A stretch of 64,000 bases of DNA, from positions 1 through 64,000 of the forward strand of contig NZ_CALMHT010000181.1 of NCBI RefSeq assembly GCF_937863835.1, read 5' to 3'. Below are positions 16,962-27,148 of the stretch, one piece after another. Within the stretch, counting starts at the first letter, position 1. Each line of letters opens with the position of its first letter. A model generated the notes under the pieces. That model was given only the letters and a program-made list of their open reading frames with translations. It had not been told where the DNA came from and did not search any database. The position numbers were made by a program, and so were the translations under genes. The DNA is from an uncultured Prevotella sp. (lineage in GTDB: Bacteria > Bacteroidota > Bacteroidia > Bacteroidales > Bacteroidaceae).

Positions 16962-18344
16962 TTATTGATATTTGGCTTTCAGAATTTTAGTCATTTGTGG
17001 CACATAATTATCTAAATCTCCAGCTCCAAGTACAATTAGGACTTCAAAGTCCTGATTTTTAACTATATCAAGTACTTCTTCTTTTTTAATCATCTTTTTA
17101 ATTACGCCATCCTTTAGGTTGTCGTAAATAAGTTTTGATGTTACGCCTGGTATAGGTTGTTCTCGAGCTGGGTATATATCGCATAATATAACCTCGTCCA
17201 GAATACTCAGACTGTCTGCAAAATCTTTGTAGAAATCACGAGTACGAGTGTACAGATGAGGCTGGAAGATAGCTGTGATTTTCTTATCTTTGTATAATTC
17301 CCTTATGCTTTTGGCACTTTGGTAGATTTCCTTGGGATGATGTGCGTAATCGCTTAAAAAGACAATCTTGTCGTTCTTAATCTTGAAGTCGAAGCGTCTG
17401 TCTACTCCTAAATATGTCTTAATGCCATATTTTATTTCTTCTGTTGTACATCCGTTTAATTGGGCTAAAGCCATTGCTGCAACAGCGTTTTCAATATTAA
17501 TAGGTATAGGTTGACCTAATTCAACTCCTGTGATATTTTCAACGGGTGAAATGAAGTCAAATGTGATATTACCGTTATCAATAACAATATTTTCAGCATG
17601 AAAGTCGCCTTCATCCCGACTATATTCGTATCTTCTGACTCCTTTAGATATTTCATCCTTCATTTCCAGGCCCTTATGTATAATAAGTGCACCGCCGTCT
17701 TGTATCAGTGTCGTGTAATGATGAAAACTTTCCAAATAGGCTTCTTTTGTGCCATAGATATCAAGATGATCTGGATCTGTTGCTGTTATGACGCTCATAT
17801 ATGGTCGAAGCCAATGGAATGAACGATCAAACTCATCTGCTTCTATTACAACATAATCACTATTGTCACTTAAGATATAGTTAGTGCCATAATTCTTTGA
17901 TATACCACCCAGAAAAGCGTTGCAGTCTACATGACTTTGGTGCAAAATATGTGCAGCCATAGTAGAAGTTGTCGTCTTCCCATGTGTACCTGCTACGCAC
18001 AGCCCTTTATGTGTACGTGTAAGTGTACCAAGCACTTGTGCACGTTTTTCGATTTCATAGTTCCCTTCTTTGAAGAAAACTAGTTCTTTATGTTCTGCCG
18101 GTATGGCAGGCGTAAATATGACCAATGTCGATTTGGGGTCTTTACAAGCGTGAGGTATGGCATCAATGTCCTCATCGTAATGAATTAACATTCCCTCTTT
18201 TTCAAGTTGTTTGGTTAATTCGGATGGAGTTTTGTCATACCCCGCTACGACCATACCTTTTTTAATAAAATAACGTGCTATGGCACTCATTCCAATGCCA
18301 CCTGCACCAATAAAATAAACTGCTTTTATATCTTTAAGTTCCAT
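16962..18344 (-). CDS. murC: UDP-N-acetylmuramate--L-alanine ligase
   Basis: A 460-residue Mur ligase that adds the first amino acid to UDP-MurNAc in the cytoplasm. The nucleotide-binding N-domain has YFIGAGGIGMSAIARYF (residues 10-26). The ATP P-loop is GTHGKTTTSTMAAHIL, and DEFDRSFHWLRP plus TDPDHLDIYGT carry the metal-site residues. The C-terminal domain has FLSDYAHHPKEI and FQPHLYTRTRDF, both MurC hallmarks. The gene sits between murG (four bases) and ftsQ, in tight operon spacing. Confidence 0.97.
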   Translation of the reverse strand: MELKDIKAVYFIGAGGIGMSAIARYFIKKGMVVAGYDKTPSELTKQLEKEGMLIHYDEDIDAIPHACKDPKSTLVIFTPAIPAEHKELVFFKEGNYEIEKRAQVLGTLTRTHKGLCVAGTHGKTTTSTMAAHILHQSHVDCNAFLGGISKNYGTNYILSDNSDYVVIEADEFDRSFHWLRPYMSVITATDPDHLDIYGTKEAYLESFHHYTTLIQDGGALIIHKGLEMKDEISKGVRRYEYSRDEGDFHAENIVIDNGNITFDFISPVENITGVELGQPIPINIENAVAAMALAQLNGCTTEEIKYGIKTYLGVDRRFDFKIKNDKIVFLSDYAHHPKEIYQSAKSIRELYKDKKITAIFQPHLYTRTRDFYKDFADSLSILDEVILCDIYPAREQPIPGVTSKLIYDNLKDGVIKKMIKKEEVLDIVKNQDFEVLIVLGAGDLDNYVPQMTKILKAKYQ

Positions 18345-18348
18345 AATC

Positions 18349-19461
18349 TTATTTATTCAAAGCCAATGATATTACTTCTTTGGCAATTATGTCTGCTGAA
18401 TCCGGAAGACCCAACTTTATTATATTCGTACTCAAGTTCTCAAGTTTCTCGTTGTTGTTTACTGTTTCAACAGCCAACTTCAGTAGTGTCGTTGATGCTT
18501 CAGAATCTTTGATATATAATGCTGCATCTTTATTCACTAATGCCATCGCATTTTTTGTCTGGTGATCTTCGGCAACATTGGGTGAAGGTACTAATATGAC
18601 AGGTTTCCCAATTAGACAGAATTCTGATATACTACTTGCGCCCGCACGACTGATAATTAAGTCTGCAGCCTTATAAGCTACACCCATATCGGAAATAAAA
18701 TCTGTTACCTTTAACATAGGTAATTCCTTGTGTTTCTTCAATTCATCCATGATACTGGAATTATAATATTTTCCAGTTTGCCATATAAATTGCACACCCG
18801 ATTCTTCCACTAAATCCAAATGATTCAGAATGCTCTCGTTTATCGTGCGCGCTCCAAGACTTCCCCCGACAAGAAGGATTGTCTTTTTGGATGGATCTAA
18901 GCCGAAACTTAAGACTGCTTCTTTTTGACTTATTTTCGTTTCTAAAATAGCTTGTCGTACCGGATTCCCGGTCTTTATGATTTTATCAGCTGGGAAGAAC
19001 CTTTCCATGCCATCATAAGCAACACATATTTTTTTTGCCTTCTTGGCTAAAAGCTTATTCGTTACGCCTGCATAAGAATTCTGTTCTTGTATTAAACAAG
19101 GGATATTCATGGCTGCGGCTTGATTTAAGGTCGGCCCACTAGCATAACCACCAACTCCAACTGCTGCCATCGGCTTGAATTCTTTGATGATTTTTTTTGC
19201 CATGTGCTGGCTTTTCCATATTTTTAATAATACAGATATGTTCTTAAGCAAGTGCTTGCGGTCAAAGCCACATATAGGTAACCCTTTGATCTCATATCCG
19301 GCTGCCGGTACGCGTTGCATCTCCATACGTCCCAGTGCTCCAACAAACAGAATTTTAACATCTGGACGTTGTGCCTTGATAGCGTTCGCAATGGAGATAG
19401 CTGGAAATATGTGCCCACCAGTTCCACCTCCACTAATTATTATTTTTAATTCTTCGTCCAT
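18349..19461 (-). CDS. murG: UDP-GlcNAc transferase MurG
   Basis: A 370-residue GT-B glycosyltransferase (GT28) that converts lipid I to lipid II on the inner membrane face. The N-terminal glycine loop GGGTGGHIFPAISIANAI (residues 11-28) binds lipid I. VGVGGYASGPTLNQAA and LVGGSLGARTIN are family motifs, and ISRAGASSISEFCLIGKPVI is the UDP-GlcNAc site. It is four bases upstream of murC. The intergenic region before it (66 bases to the ftsW stop) shows nothing special. Confidence 0.97.
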   Translation of the reverse strand: MDEELKIIISGGGTGGHIFPAISIANAIKAQRPDVKILFVGALGRMEMQRVPAAGYEIKGLPICGFDRKHLLKNISVLLKIWKSQHMAKKIIKEFKPMAAVGVGGYASGPTLNQAAAMNIPCLIQEQNSYAGVTNKLLAKKAKKICVAYDGMERFFPADKIIKTGNPVRQAILETKISQKEAVLSFGLDPSKKTILLVGGSLGARTINESILNHLDLVEESGVQFIWQTGKYYNSSIMDELKKHKELPMLKVTDFISDMGVAYKAADLIISRAGASSISEFCLIGKPVILVPSPNVAEDHQTKNAMALVNKDAALYIKDSEASTTLLKLAVETVNNNEKLENLSTNIIKLGLPDSADIIAKEVISLALNK

Positions 19462-19527
19462 ATTCGTTTCTATTTATTTCGCAAAAGTAACTATTTTTTT
19501 TTTCATTTTATAATTTTATCAGATAAT

Positions 19528-20817
19528 TTATTCGCTTATTGCCGCGTTATTTGCAACTTCCATGTCACTGGGAGTAGTATCGTCTTTTTCATCAACCCTT
19601 TTCTTCGCGGAACGACTAACACTTAAAATGACCCCAATGTAGGCACAATTGATGATTGTTGATGTCCCTCCTTTGCTTATTAAGGGTAATGGTTGACCTG
19701 TAACGGGGGCAAGTCCCACTGCAACAAGCATGTTAAATATGGCCTGAGTCGCAAGCATAAGTGCTAATCCCATCGCCAAAAAGGCCGGAAAATTATTTTC
19801 ACAGCGATTCGCAATTCTGCCTGTTCTAAATAATAACATGATATAGAGAAAAACAACGACAACGGCCCCTGTTATGCCCATTTCTTCTATAATTATAGCG
19901 TAGATATAATCGGAGAATGCTTGTGGTAAGAAATCTCTTTCTACAGAGTTACCTGGACCTTTGCCGATGATATTGGAGGAGGCAATAGCGATGTTTGAAT
20001 GTGCAACTTGTGCGTTTTTATCGAGATCGTAATCCTGAGGGGCAACTTCTTCCGTACTGATAAATTTAATAATACGTGATTTCCATGTGTCCGCTCTATG
20101 GAAAACCTTTTCTATAGTGGTAGCCTTTTCATTTTGGTCTACTTGTTCTTCTAAGTTTGTCTTTGCAGTCTCTTTAGATTTGTCAGTACCAATTATCATG
20201 ATACAAGCGAATGCTAGCGCGACTAAAAGCGTTACAATCCCCAATAACTTTCCTATCTGGTATTTTGGAACTCTACCGATAATCATCATCATTACGATAA
20301 CCATACATAACAGTACTGCTGTCGACAAATTCTCCACCGCTATTGGAAGGACCATAAATGCACTAACAATAAGAATGTAACCAAAAGCCTTCTTGTCAGC
20401 CCCTCTTTCTGTTTGCATGGCACTGAGTATTTGTGCTTCTGCCAATATCATGGCCCCTTTCGCAATTTCGGACGGTTGGAATTGCATACCCAATATACTT
20501 ATCCATCTTTGGGCGCCATTGGTTGAATGTCCTGCAATAAATACAAAAATCAGAGAGAAAAATGCAATTCCTAAAAATACAGGAGTAAATAACTTGAAGT
20601 ATTTGCATTTAATGTTGAGTGTTATGATCATAAAGAACAATCCCACTGCTAGTATTGCGCAGTGATAGATAATGGGCGATAAATAGTTCCCCTTCTTGTA
20701 TGTCAGTTCGCTTGATGCACTATATACCTCTACGATACTGATCATACACAGGAAAAAGAATACCATCCATATTACTTTATCACCCTTGAATATGTTATTT
20801 AATGTCTTGTTCAACAT
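19528..20817 (-). CDS. ftsW: SEDS-family peptidoglycan glycosyltransferase FtsW
   Basis: A 429-residue SEDS polymerase with about ten membrane helices. Signature pieces are INGAQRWI-like TNGAQRWISILGMQFQPSE (catalytic-loop region), AIASSNIIGKGPGNSVERDFLP with the conserved GKGPG, and the late helix GLAPVTGQPLPLISKGGTS, which is typical of FtsW/RodA. A long soluble insert (about residues 215-260, KTNLEEQVDQNEKATTIEKV) is present, as commonly seen in this phylum. It would polymerise lipid II together with the PBP encoded upstream. Operon order murD-ftsW-murG supports FtsW over RodA. Confidence 0.95.
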   Translation of the reverse strand: MLNKTLNNIFKGDKVIWMVFFFLCMISIVEVYSASSELTYKKGNYLSPIIYHCAILAVGLFFMIITLNIKCKYFKLFTPVFLGIAFFSLIFVFIAGHSTNGAQRWISILGMQFQPSEIAKGAMILAEAQILSAMQTERGADKKAFGYILIVSAFMVLPIAVENLSTAVLLCMVIVMMMIIGRVPKYQIGKLLGIVTLLVALAFACIMIIGTDKSKETAKTNLEEQVDQNEKATTIEKVFHRADTWKSRIIKFISTEEVAPQDYDLDKNAQVAHSNIAIASSNIIGKGPGNSVERDFLPQAFSDYIYAIIIEEMGITGAVVVVFLYIMLLFRTGRIANRCENNFPAFLAMGLALMLATQAIFNMLVAVGLAPVTGQPLPLISKGGTSTIINCAYIGVILSVSRSAKKRVDEKDDTTPSDMEVANNAAISE

Positions 20818-20841
20818 TTACTAGCTTATAAAGTTTATATA

Positions 20842-22173
20842 TTACAAATTTCTAACTAATGTTTTGAATTGCTCACCGCGGTCTTCCATATTCTTAAATA
20901 AATCAAAACTAGCGCAGCAAGGGCTGAGAAGAACCGTATCTCCTGGTTTCGCCATCTCATAGCAAGCTTGTACACAGTCTTTCATATTGTGAGTATCCTT
21001 TACAGGAATCCCCATGTTGTCAAAGAAATTATGTAGTTTGGTGTTGTCGGCTCCGAGATATACTAGTCCTGTACATTTGTCCTTAACTAAATCTTTGATG
21101 GCATTATAGTCATTGCCTTTATCTTTACCTCCAAGTATAAGGATTACAGGTGTCTTCATACTTTCCAGGGCATACCAACACGCATCGACATTTGTCGCTT
21201 TGGAATCGTTAATATATTGTACTCCGCGCACTTTCGTAACTTTTTCCAATCTGTGTTCTACACCAGGAAAGTCGCTTAGACTTTTCCTGATTATATCTTT
21301 CTTAATCCCAGAAAGATCCGATGCTATGCCTGCAGCCAATGAATTATATATATTATGCTTGCCGGTCAGACTGAGTCCCTCTTGCTCCATATTGAACGGG
21401 GTCGGTTGCTCTATCTTATATTCACCCTTTTCGATATAACCGATGGATCCTTTTTCTTTTATTTCAGAGAAAGGACATTTAAGCGCTTTGATATCGTATT
21501 TTTCCAATTCTTTCTTTATTATGGGATCGTCATTCCAATATATAAAAGAATCATCCTTTGTCTGGTTCTGTATGATGCGCATTTTTGCATCGACATAATT
21601 TTGCATACAGTTATCATATCTGTCAAGATGATCAGGTGTGATGTTTAGTAATATCGCAATATTAGCACGGAAATCATACATATTGTCTAATTGGAAAGAA
21701 CTAAGTTCTATGATGTAGTATTCATGCGGAGCCTCTGCCACTTGAAGCGCGAGACTGATACCTATATTCCCTGCTAATCCGACATCGTATCCAGCAGATT
21801 TAAATATATGGTATATCAGAGACGTCGTAGTCGTCTTTCCGTTACTGCCTGTGATGCAAATCATTTTGGAGTTTGTGTATCTGCCGGCAAATTCTATTTC
21901 GCTTATGATATGGATACCCTTCGAATTTATTTTCTTAATCATAGGGGCGTTGCATGGTATACCCGGACTTTTTATAATTTCATCAGCATTAAGTATTTTT
22001 TCTTCTGAATGATGCCCTTCTTCCCATTCGATATCGTGGTCGTCCATTAGTTTCTTGTATTTGTCATTTATATTAGACATATCAGAAACAAAAACGTCGA
22101 AACCTTCTTTTTTGGCCAGTACGGCAGCTCCAGCTCCGCTTTCTCCAGCTCCTAAAACTACAATTCTTTTCAT
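20842..22173 (-). CDS. murD: UDP-N-acetylmuramoylalanine--D-glutamate ligase
   Basis: A 443-residue Mur ligase adding D-Glu. The N-domain begins IVVLGAGESGAGAAVLAKKE. The ATP loop is ITGSNGKTTTTSLIYHIF (about 110-127). Catalytic-site pieces include ELSSFQLDNMYDFR and LNITPDHLDRYDNC. The C-terminal domain has NDSKATNVDACWYALESM and LLSPCCASFDLFKNMEDRG, both MurD-specific. It lies between mraY and ftsW on the same strand with short gaps. Confidence 0.97.
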   Translation of the reverse strand: MKRIVVLGAGESGAGAAVLAKKEGFDVFVSDMSNINDKYKKLMDDHDIEWEEGHHSEEKILNADEIIKSPGIPCNAPMIKKINSKGIHIISEIEFAGRYTNSKMICITGSNGKTTTTSLIYHIFKSAGYDVGLAGNIGISLALQVAEAPHEYYIIELSSFQLDNMYDFRANIAILLNITPDHLDRYDNCMQNYVDAKMRIIQNQTKDDSFIYWNDDPIIKKELEKYDIKALKCPFSEIKEKGSIGYIEKGEYKIEQPTPFNMEQEGLSLTGKHNIYNSLAAGIASDLSGIKKDIIRKSLSDFPGVEHRLEKVTKVRGVQYINDSKATNVDACWYALESMKTPVILILGGKDKGNDYNAIKDLVKDKCTGLVYLGADNTKLHNFFDNMGIPVKDTHNMKDCVQACYEMAKPGDTVLLSPCCASFDLFKNMEDRGEQFKTLVRNL

Positions 22174-22183
22174 ATATTTATAT

Positions 22184-23509
22184 TTATCGCATTTTTAATG
22201 TTATGATAGTAAGTGCTGCAAGAATAATTGTTACGATCCAGAAACGGATAGTAATTTTGGATTCATGTATAGCTCCACTTGGTTTTTTTACAAGATATTT
22301 ACATTCTGGATCTAGTTGTGACTGTTGGGTCCTGAAGTTATCGTGTATCGGAGTACGTTTGAATATACGTTGTTTCACTCCATGTCTTTTTCCTAACTTG
22401 TAATAGTAAACCTGAACGATGACACTTAAACTTTCTATAAAGAAAATTCCGCAAAGTATTGGCAACATGAGTTCCTTATGAATAATGATTGCGGCCACGG
22501 CTATGATACCACCAATTGTCAGTGATCCGGTATCACCCATGAATATCTGGGCTGGATATGCATTATACCAAAGGAATCCAATAAGTGCACCGATAAAGGC
22601 GCAAATGAACACAACAAGTTCTTGTGAACCTGGTATGTACATTATATTTAGATATGCCGCATATTCTATATGACTACTTACGTATGCGAAAATACCCAGC
22701 GCTACACCTATTATAGCGGAATTCCCCGCACACATGCCATCCATACCGTCGTTCAGGTTGGCACCGTTGGATACAGCAGTTACAACTATTATTGTCATTA
22801 TTACAAATAGTATCCATCCCGCAGCTGTTTTATACTTGCCACAAAATCCTGTGATTTTCGAATAGTCTAAATTATGTCCTTTTACGAAAGGTATAGTAGT
22901 CTTTAAAGATTTTACGGCAGCACTTCTGTGCTTTATTACCATCTCCTGACCTTGTCTCTGTACTGCTAGATTTTCACGTACAACAGCATCTGGACTCAGA
23001 TAGAGTACTAATCCTACGATAAGACCTAACCCTATCTGACCGACAATCTTGAATTTGCCGTGTAGTCCCTCTTTATCTCTCTTGAAAATTTTGATATAAT
23101 CATCAAGGCCACCAAGAAAACCTAGCCATAAAGTAGTGATGATCATAGATCTGTAATCATCAAGTCCACCAAGAAAACCTAGCCATAAAGTAGTGATGAT
23201 CATTAATAATAAATAGATATTACGCATACGTCCCAAGAGGATTACAGGTATTAGAATAGCCATTATGATAATGACTCCGCCCATGGACGGCACACCTATC
23301 TTCTGTACACCAAACGGGTCTATGCTAGCGTCTCTCTGGGTTTCTGTTATCTGTTTGCTCTTAAGGAATTTAATGAATTTTTCTCCAAACCAAGCGGAAA
23401 TAATCAGTGCTAGAATCAGTGCTAGAAGAGCACGGAATGATATATAGGCCCACATGTGTGAACCAGGAATACCAAATTGGCTGAGAAATCTGAATAAATA
23501 GTATAACAT
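22184..23509 (-). CDS. mraY: Phospho-MurNAc-pentapeptide transferase MraY, with internal duplication
   Basis: A 441-residue membrane enzyme that makes lipid I from UDP-MurNAc-pentapeptide and undecaprenyl phosphate. Family motifs seen are KIGVPSMGGVIII (about 70-82), NLDDGMDG-like NGANLNDGMDGMCAG, and MGDTGSLTIGG with NAYPAQIFMGD. The oddity: the catalytic segment MIITTLWLGFLGGLDDY occurs twice in succession, at residues 103-119 and 122-138, separated only by Arg-Ser. The aspartate pair is therefore doubled (117-118 and 136-137). Removing 19 residues gives 422, which I recall as about the usual length in Bacteroidales. The reading frame is intact. Whether the protein works, or the duplication is real, cannot be told from one sequence. 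Confidence 0.93.
   Translation of the reverse strand: MLYYLFRFLSQFGIPGSHMWAYISFRALLALILALIISAWFGEKFIKFLKSKQITETQRDASIDPFGVQKIGVPSMGGVIIIMAILIPVILLGRMRNIYLLLMIITTLWLGFLGGLDDYRSMIITTLWLGFLGGLDDYIKIFKRDKEGLHGKFKIVGQIGLGLIVGLVLYLSPDAVVRENLAVQRQGQEMVIKHRSAAVKSLKTTIPFVKGHNLDYSKITGFCGKYKTAAGWILFVIMTIIVVTAVSNGANLNDGMDGMCAGNSAIIGVALGIFAYVSSHIEYAAYLNIMYIPGSQELVVFICAFIGALIGFLWYNAYPAQIFMGDTGSLTIGGIIAVAAIIIHKELMLPILCGIFFIESLSVIVQVYYYKLGKRHGVKQRIFKRTPIHDNFRTQQSQLDPECKYLVKKPSGAIHESKITIRFWIVTIILAALTIITLKMR
23097..23203. repeat. 50-bp direct repeat inside mraY
   Basis: Bases 23097-23146 and 23154-23203 are identical except at one position (G at 23108, T at 23165), a silent change in a glycine codon. The seven-base spacer AGATCTG has no counterpart outside the repeats. 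The period is 57 bases, exactly 19 codons, so the frame is kept. Confidence 0.97.
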
Positions 23510-23524
23510 ATTACAATATATTGA

Positions 23525-24976
23525 TTAATTACCAAATATTATGTGTATAATCTCTTTGTCATCAAAATGATGCTTTACACCTTTTACATCCTGATAATCT
23601 TCATGCCCCTTACCTGCAACTAATATAACATCACCTTTTTGGGCCATCATACATGCCGTACGTATTGCTTCTTTGCGGTCGACTATACTTATTACCTTTT
23701 TCATTTGTTGCGTATTTAGGCCTGCGAGCATGTCGTTGATAATATCTTGTGGTTCTTCGAAACGGGGGTTGTCGCTAGTTATTATAACCTTATCACTCTG
23801 TTTTACTGCTTCTTGCGCCATTAATGGGCGTTTGCCTTTATCTCTATTTCCGCCTGCACCACATACAGTAATAACATGACCTTTGCCATCAAGGACTTCG
23901 TGGATTGCATTAAGAACGTTTTCCAAAGCGTCTGGTGTATGCGCATAGTCTACAATTGCCGTATATCCATCCGGCGATTGTATCGGTTCAAGTCTACCGC
24001 TAACACTTTTCAAGGTACTCATGACGAGTAGGATGTCTTCAGGCTTTTTCCCTAACATAATCGCAGCACCGTATACTGCAAGTAGATTGCTTACGTTGAA
24101 TTTACCGATAAACTGTACTCCGACTTCTCTTCCGTCAACATCCAGATACATTCCTTCAAAATGGCATTCCAGAATTCTTGCTTTGAAATCGGCCATTGTC
24201 CTTGTAGAGTAAGTCTTCACTGTGGCTTTTGTATTTTGTACCATAACCATTCCATTTTTATCGTCTGCATTGGTTATAGCGAAAGCACTTTTGGGAAGTC
24301 CATCAAAGAATGCTTTCTTCGCATCGCGGTAGTTTTCGAATGTTTTGTGATAGTCAAGATGATCACGTGTAAGATTAGTGAAGATTCCTCCTGTAAATTT
24401 CAGGCCCCCAATGCGCTTTTGAGCAATAGCATGACTGCTACATTCCATAAATGCGTATTCACAACCTTCGCTTACCATCTTACCTAATAGCTCGTTTAGT
24501 TCTATAGGATCTGGGGTGGTATGATCTGCAGGTATTACTTCTCCGTCGATATAGTTGCAGACAGTAGAAAGAAGACCGCACTTATATCCGAATTTTCGGA
24601 ACATATTATATAATAAGGTGGCAATTGTGGTTTTTCCATTTGTACCAGTTACTCCCACTAATTTTAATTTAGCTGAAGGGTCTCCGTAAAATATGGTTGC
24701 AACTTTACCGACAGCATCTTCTGTGGAAGTTACCTTTATGTATGTAATACCAGCTATCTTATTTGTTGGTACGTCTTCACATAATATGGCAATAGCACCT
24801 AGTTCAATAGCTTTGTTTATATAAGAATGTCCATCTACTTGCGTCCCTTTGATAGCAATAAACAGATGTCCATCCTTTATTCTTCGGGAGTCAATGTTTA
24901 CTCCAGCAATTTCAACATCAATATCCCCTTCAATACTAATGGGTTTAATGTTTTTGAGTAACTCTTTTAATTTCAT
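23525..24976 (-). CDS. murE: UDP-MurNAc-tripeptide synthetase MurE
   Basis: A 483-residue Mur ligase adding the third residue of the stem peptide. The P-loop is [20 protein letters not shown]. The signature [11 protein letters not shown] (late in the protein) is the DNPR motif that selects meso-diaminopimelate over lysine, so the cell wall is DAP-type. Other motifs are [14 protein letters not shown] [24 protein letters not shown] with the carbamylated-lysine region downstream, and [17 protein letters not shown]. It starts 15 bases after the PBP stop and precedes mraY. Confidence 0.97.
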   Translation of the reverse strand: MKLKELLKNIKPISIEGDIDVEIAGVNIDSRRIKDGHLFIAIKGTQVDGHSYINKAIELGAIAILCEDVPTNKIAGITYIKVTSTEDAVGKVATIFYGDPSAKLKLVGVTGTNGKTTIATLLYNMFRKFGYKCGLLSTVCNYIDGEVIPADHTTPDPIELNELLGKMVSEGCEYAFMECSSHAIAQKRIGGLKFTGGIFTNLTRDHLDYHKTFENYRDAKKAFFDGLPKSAFAITNADDKNGMVMVQNTKATVKTYSTRTMADFKARILECHFEGMYLDVDGREVGVQFIGKFNVSNLLAVYGAAIMLGKKPEDILLVMSTLKSVSGRLEPIQSPDGYTAIVDYAHTPDALENVLNAIHEVLDGKGHVITVCGAGGNRDKGKRPLMAQEAVKQSDKVIITSDNPRFEEPQDIINDMLAGLNTQQMKKVISIVDRKEAIRTACMMAQKGDVILVAGKGHEDYQDVKGVKHHFDDKEIIHIIFGN

Positions 24977-24991
24977 ATTTTAAGTATTTTA

Positions 24992-27148
24992 TTATTCCAT
25001 TTTTATGTTACATACAGCACCCTTGGTAATAGCCTTCCCAGCAGGATAGCTTTGTGATACTACTTTTCCTCTACCTTGGATTCGGACTTTTATACCTCTA
25101 CTCTCTAGCATATAAACAGCATCGCTAGCACCCATGCCAATCACATTCGGGGTGATGTTATATCTGTATTGTGCTTGTCTGGATAGAGTGACAGCTCTGT
25201 TGCCGCTCTTCGCGATGCCCCATATCGGATTCCCGGATGCATAAGAACCATTCCATGATGTATTAGTATGAATACCTAAATGATTAAGTACGTAATCGGC
25301 TGCAAGAATATTACCGCTCTTGACATTAGGGATAAGAATTGATGCGGAATCACGTGCGTCTATTACATCCAATTTAAGGCTTCGTGCCATAATACCTTCG
25401 GCAATATGATGAAAAACGACTCCGCTCATACCACCTCCGGAAGCAGGTAAACCAGACTTTTGAATACATACGATACAACTGTACCTCGGTTTGTCTGCTG
25501 GAAAGAATCCGGCAAAACTTAGCAAATAATTGACTTCTCCGGATTTATATCCTCCCGCACCTTTCGAGATTTGAGCGGTACCTGTCTTACCCGCTACCTT
25601 AAAAGACTTGGAACCAGCCTTCTTTCCTAGTCCTTGACTTACGACATGTTCAAGAATAGTTTGCATTTCATGTAAAGTTTTATCTTTACATATATGTGCT
25701 TTAATTACTTCTGGTGGGAATTCTGCTATCACTTGGTCGCCCTTTACTATTTCCTTGACGAAGCGGGGACGCATCATTCGTCCGTTATTCGCTATCGCAT
25801 TATAGAATGTTAACGTCGAAATCGGAGGGACCTGAGTTTCATAGCCAATACTCATCCATGGTAGAGCCGTCTTGCTCCAATTGATGTATTCACCTCTTTT
25901 GTTTTTCTTCGGCATTCTTATTTTAGGAGGCGTTGCACCAACAAGAGGTATGTGCAAATCACTAGCTATTCCCACACGATACAAACCCTGAACGAATTTT
26001 TCGGGATTATTTCCATAATGTTCATCAATAATACGACTGACACCGACATTGGAACTGTAGCCTAAAACCTGAGGTAATGTGAGGACTTGGTAACCTCCTT
26101 TTCTCCAGTTGTGATCCTTCATGTCACGTCCGTGCATGTTCCATACACCACATCCTGTGTCCACTGTGTAACTTGTGTCGACGACACCGTCATCAAGAGC
26201 TACCATAATGGAAGCTGTTTTGAATACAGATCCTGGTTCCAAGAGATCGGATATGGCGTCATTCTTAATTTCCCGATACTCGCCATCGTCACATTTCGTC
26301 ATGTTGACAATGGCTTTAACATCACCTGTTTCAACTTCCATAACAATAGCGACACCAACATTTCCATTCACTTCTTTCAGTTTCAATTCGTCTATAAGAG
26401 AACGCTCTGCCAAGTCCTGTATATTCACATCAATGGTCGTTACAATATCAGCACCATCTATAGGTGGGGTGTCGGTAATACTCAGAAATTTATTCATCAC
26501 TTTCCGCCGATGTGTAATTCCGTTCGTACCTCGTAGTATTGAATCGTATGATAGTTCCAACCCACACCGCGCCATATCCTTTCCTCCGAAAAGGTCGCCC
26601 ACTGTTCGTTGCGCTAATGATCCGAATGGGCGTCGGCGCGAGTCAAATACTTCTTTATGGAAACCTCCTGCATATCCTGATAAATTGAAGATAGGCAGTT
26701 TTTTAACTTCAGTGTATGTGTTATAGTCGATGCGCTTGTCCCATATAGGCCAATTTTGACTCATTTTACTACGCCCTTCTTCCATGTCACGTTTGAAATC
26801 TGCAACAGATTTTGAAGGGAAAATTTTATGTAGCCCTTCACAGATCTTATCAACATTAGCCTTCCATATCGAATCTTTTTTCGCACCACCAGCCTTAAAA
26901 TCCATGTAAATTTTAAATTCAGGTATTGAAGATGCCATTAATTGTCCGTCGCAACTTAAAATATTACCTCTTACAGGCTTTACGCTTATACTGTCTTTCT
27001 TTTGTCTTGAGGCGACTTTCATCCAATAATCGTGCTTAACAGTCATGATAAAGAAAGCTTTGCCTATAATCAACACACATATCAATGCCATCAAAATAGC
27101 GATGACAGAGTAACGAGGCATTATTTTTTTATTCTCAAATTTACTCAT
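24992..27148 (-). CDS. ftsI: Septal penicillin-binding protein FtsI (PBP2/3) with C-terminal PASTA domain
   Basis: A 718-residue class B transpeptidase. One membrane helix lies at about residues 13-36. The dimerisation domain contains SVKPVRGNILSCDGQLMAS. Transpeptidase motifs are SVFK (S307, K310), SSN (365-367) and KTGTA (521-525). The last 65 residues (TPNVIGMGASDAVYMLESRG onward) form a PASTA repeat, with a degenerate one before it (IPNVKSGNILAADYVLNHLG). PASTA is best known in Gram-positive PBPs but also occurs in Bacteroidota FtsI. It crosslinks septal peptidoglycan with FtsW. Its start overlaps the ftsL-like gene by eight bases. Confidence 0.95.
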   Translation of the reverse strand: MSKFENKKIMPRYSVIAILMALICVLIIGKAFFIMTVKHDYWMKVASRQKKDSISVKPVRGNILSCDGQLMASSIPEFKIYMDFKAGGAKKDSIWKANVDKICEGLHKIFPSKSVADFKRDMEEGRSKMSQNWPIWDKRIDYNTYTEVKKLPIFNLSGYAGGFHKEVFDSRRRPFGSLAQRTVGDLFGGKDMARCGLELSYDSILRGTNGITHRRKVMNKFLSITDTPPIDGADIVTTIDVNIQDLAERSLIDELKLKEVNGNVGVAIVMEVETGDVKAIVNMTKCDDGEYREIKNDAISDLLEPGSVFKTASIMVALDDGVVDTSYTVDTGCGVWNMHGRDMKDHNWRKGGYQVLTLPQVLGYSSNVGVSRIIDEHYGNNPEKFVQGLYRVGIASDLHIPLVGATPPKIRMPKKNKRGEYINWSKTALPWMSIGYETQVPPISTLTFYNAIANNGRMMRPRFVKEIVKGDQVIAEFPPEVIKAHICKDKTLHEMQTILEHVVSQGLGKKAGSKSFKVAGKTGTAQISKGAGGYKSGEVNYLLSFAGFFPADKPRYSCIVCIQKSGLPASGGGMSGVVFHHIAEGIMARSLKLDVIDARDSASILIPNVKSGNILAADYVLNHLGIHTNTSWNGSYASGNPIWGIAKSGNRAVTLSRQAQYRYNITPNVIGMGASDAVYMLESRGIKVRIQGRGKVVSQSYPAGKAITKGAVCNIKME

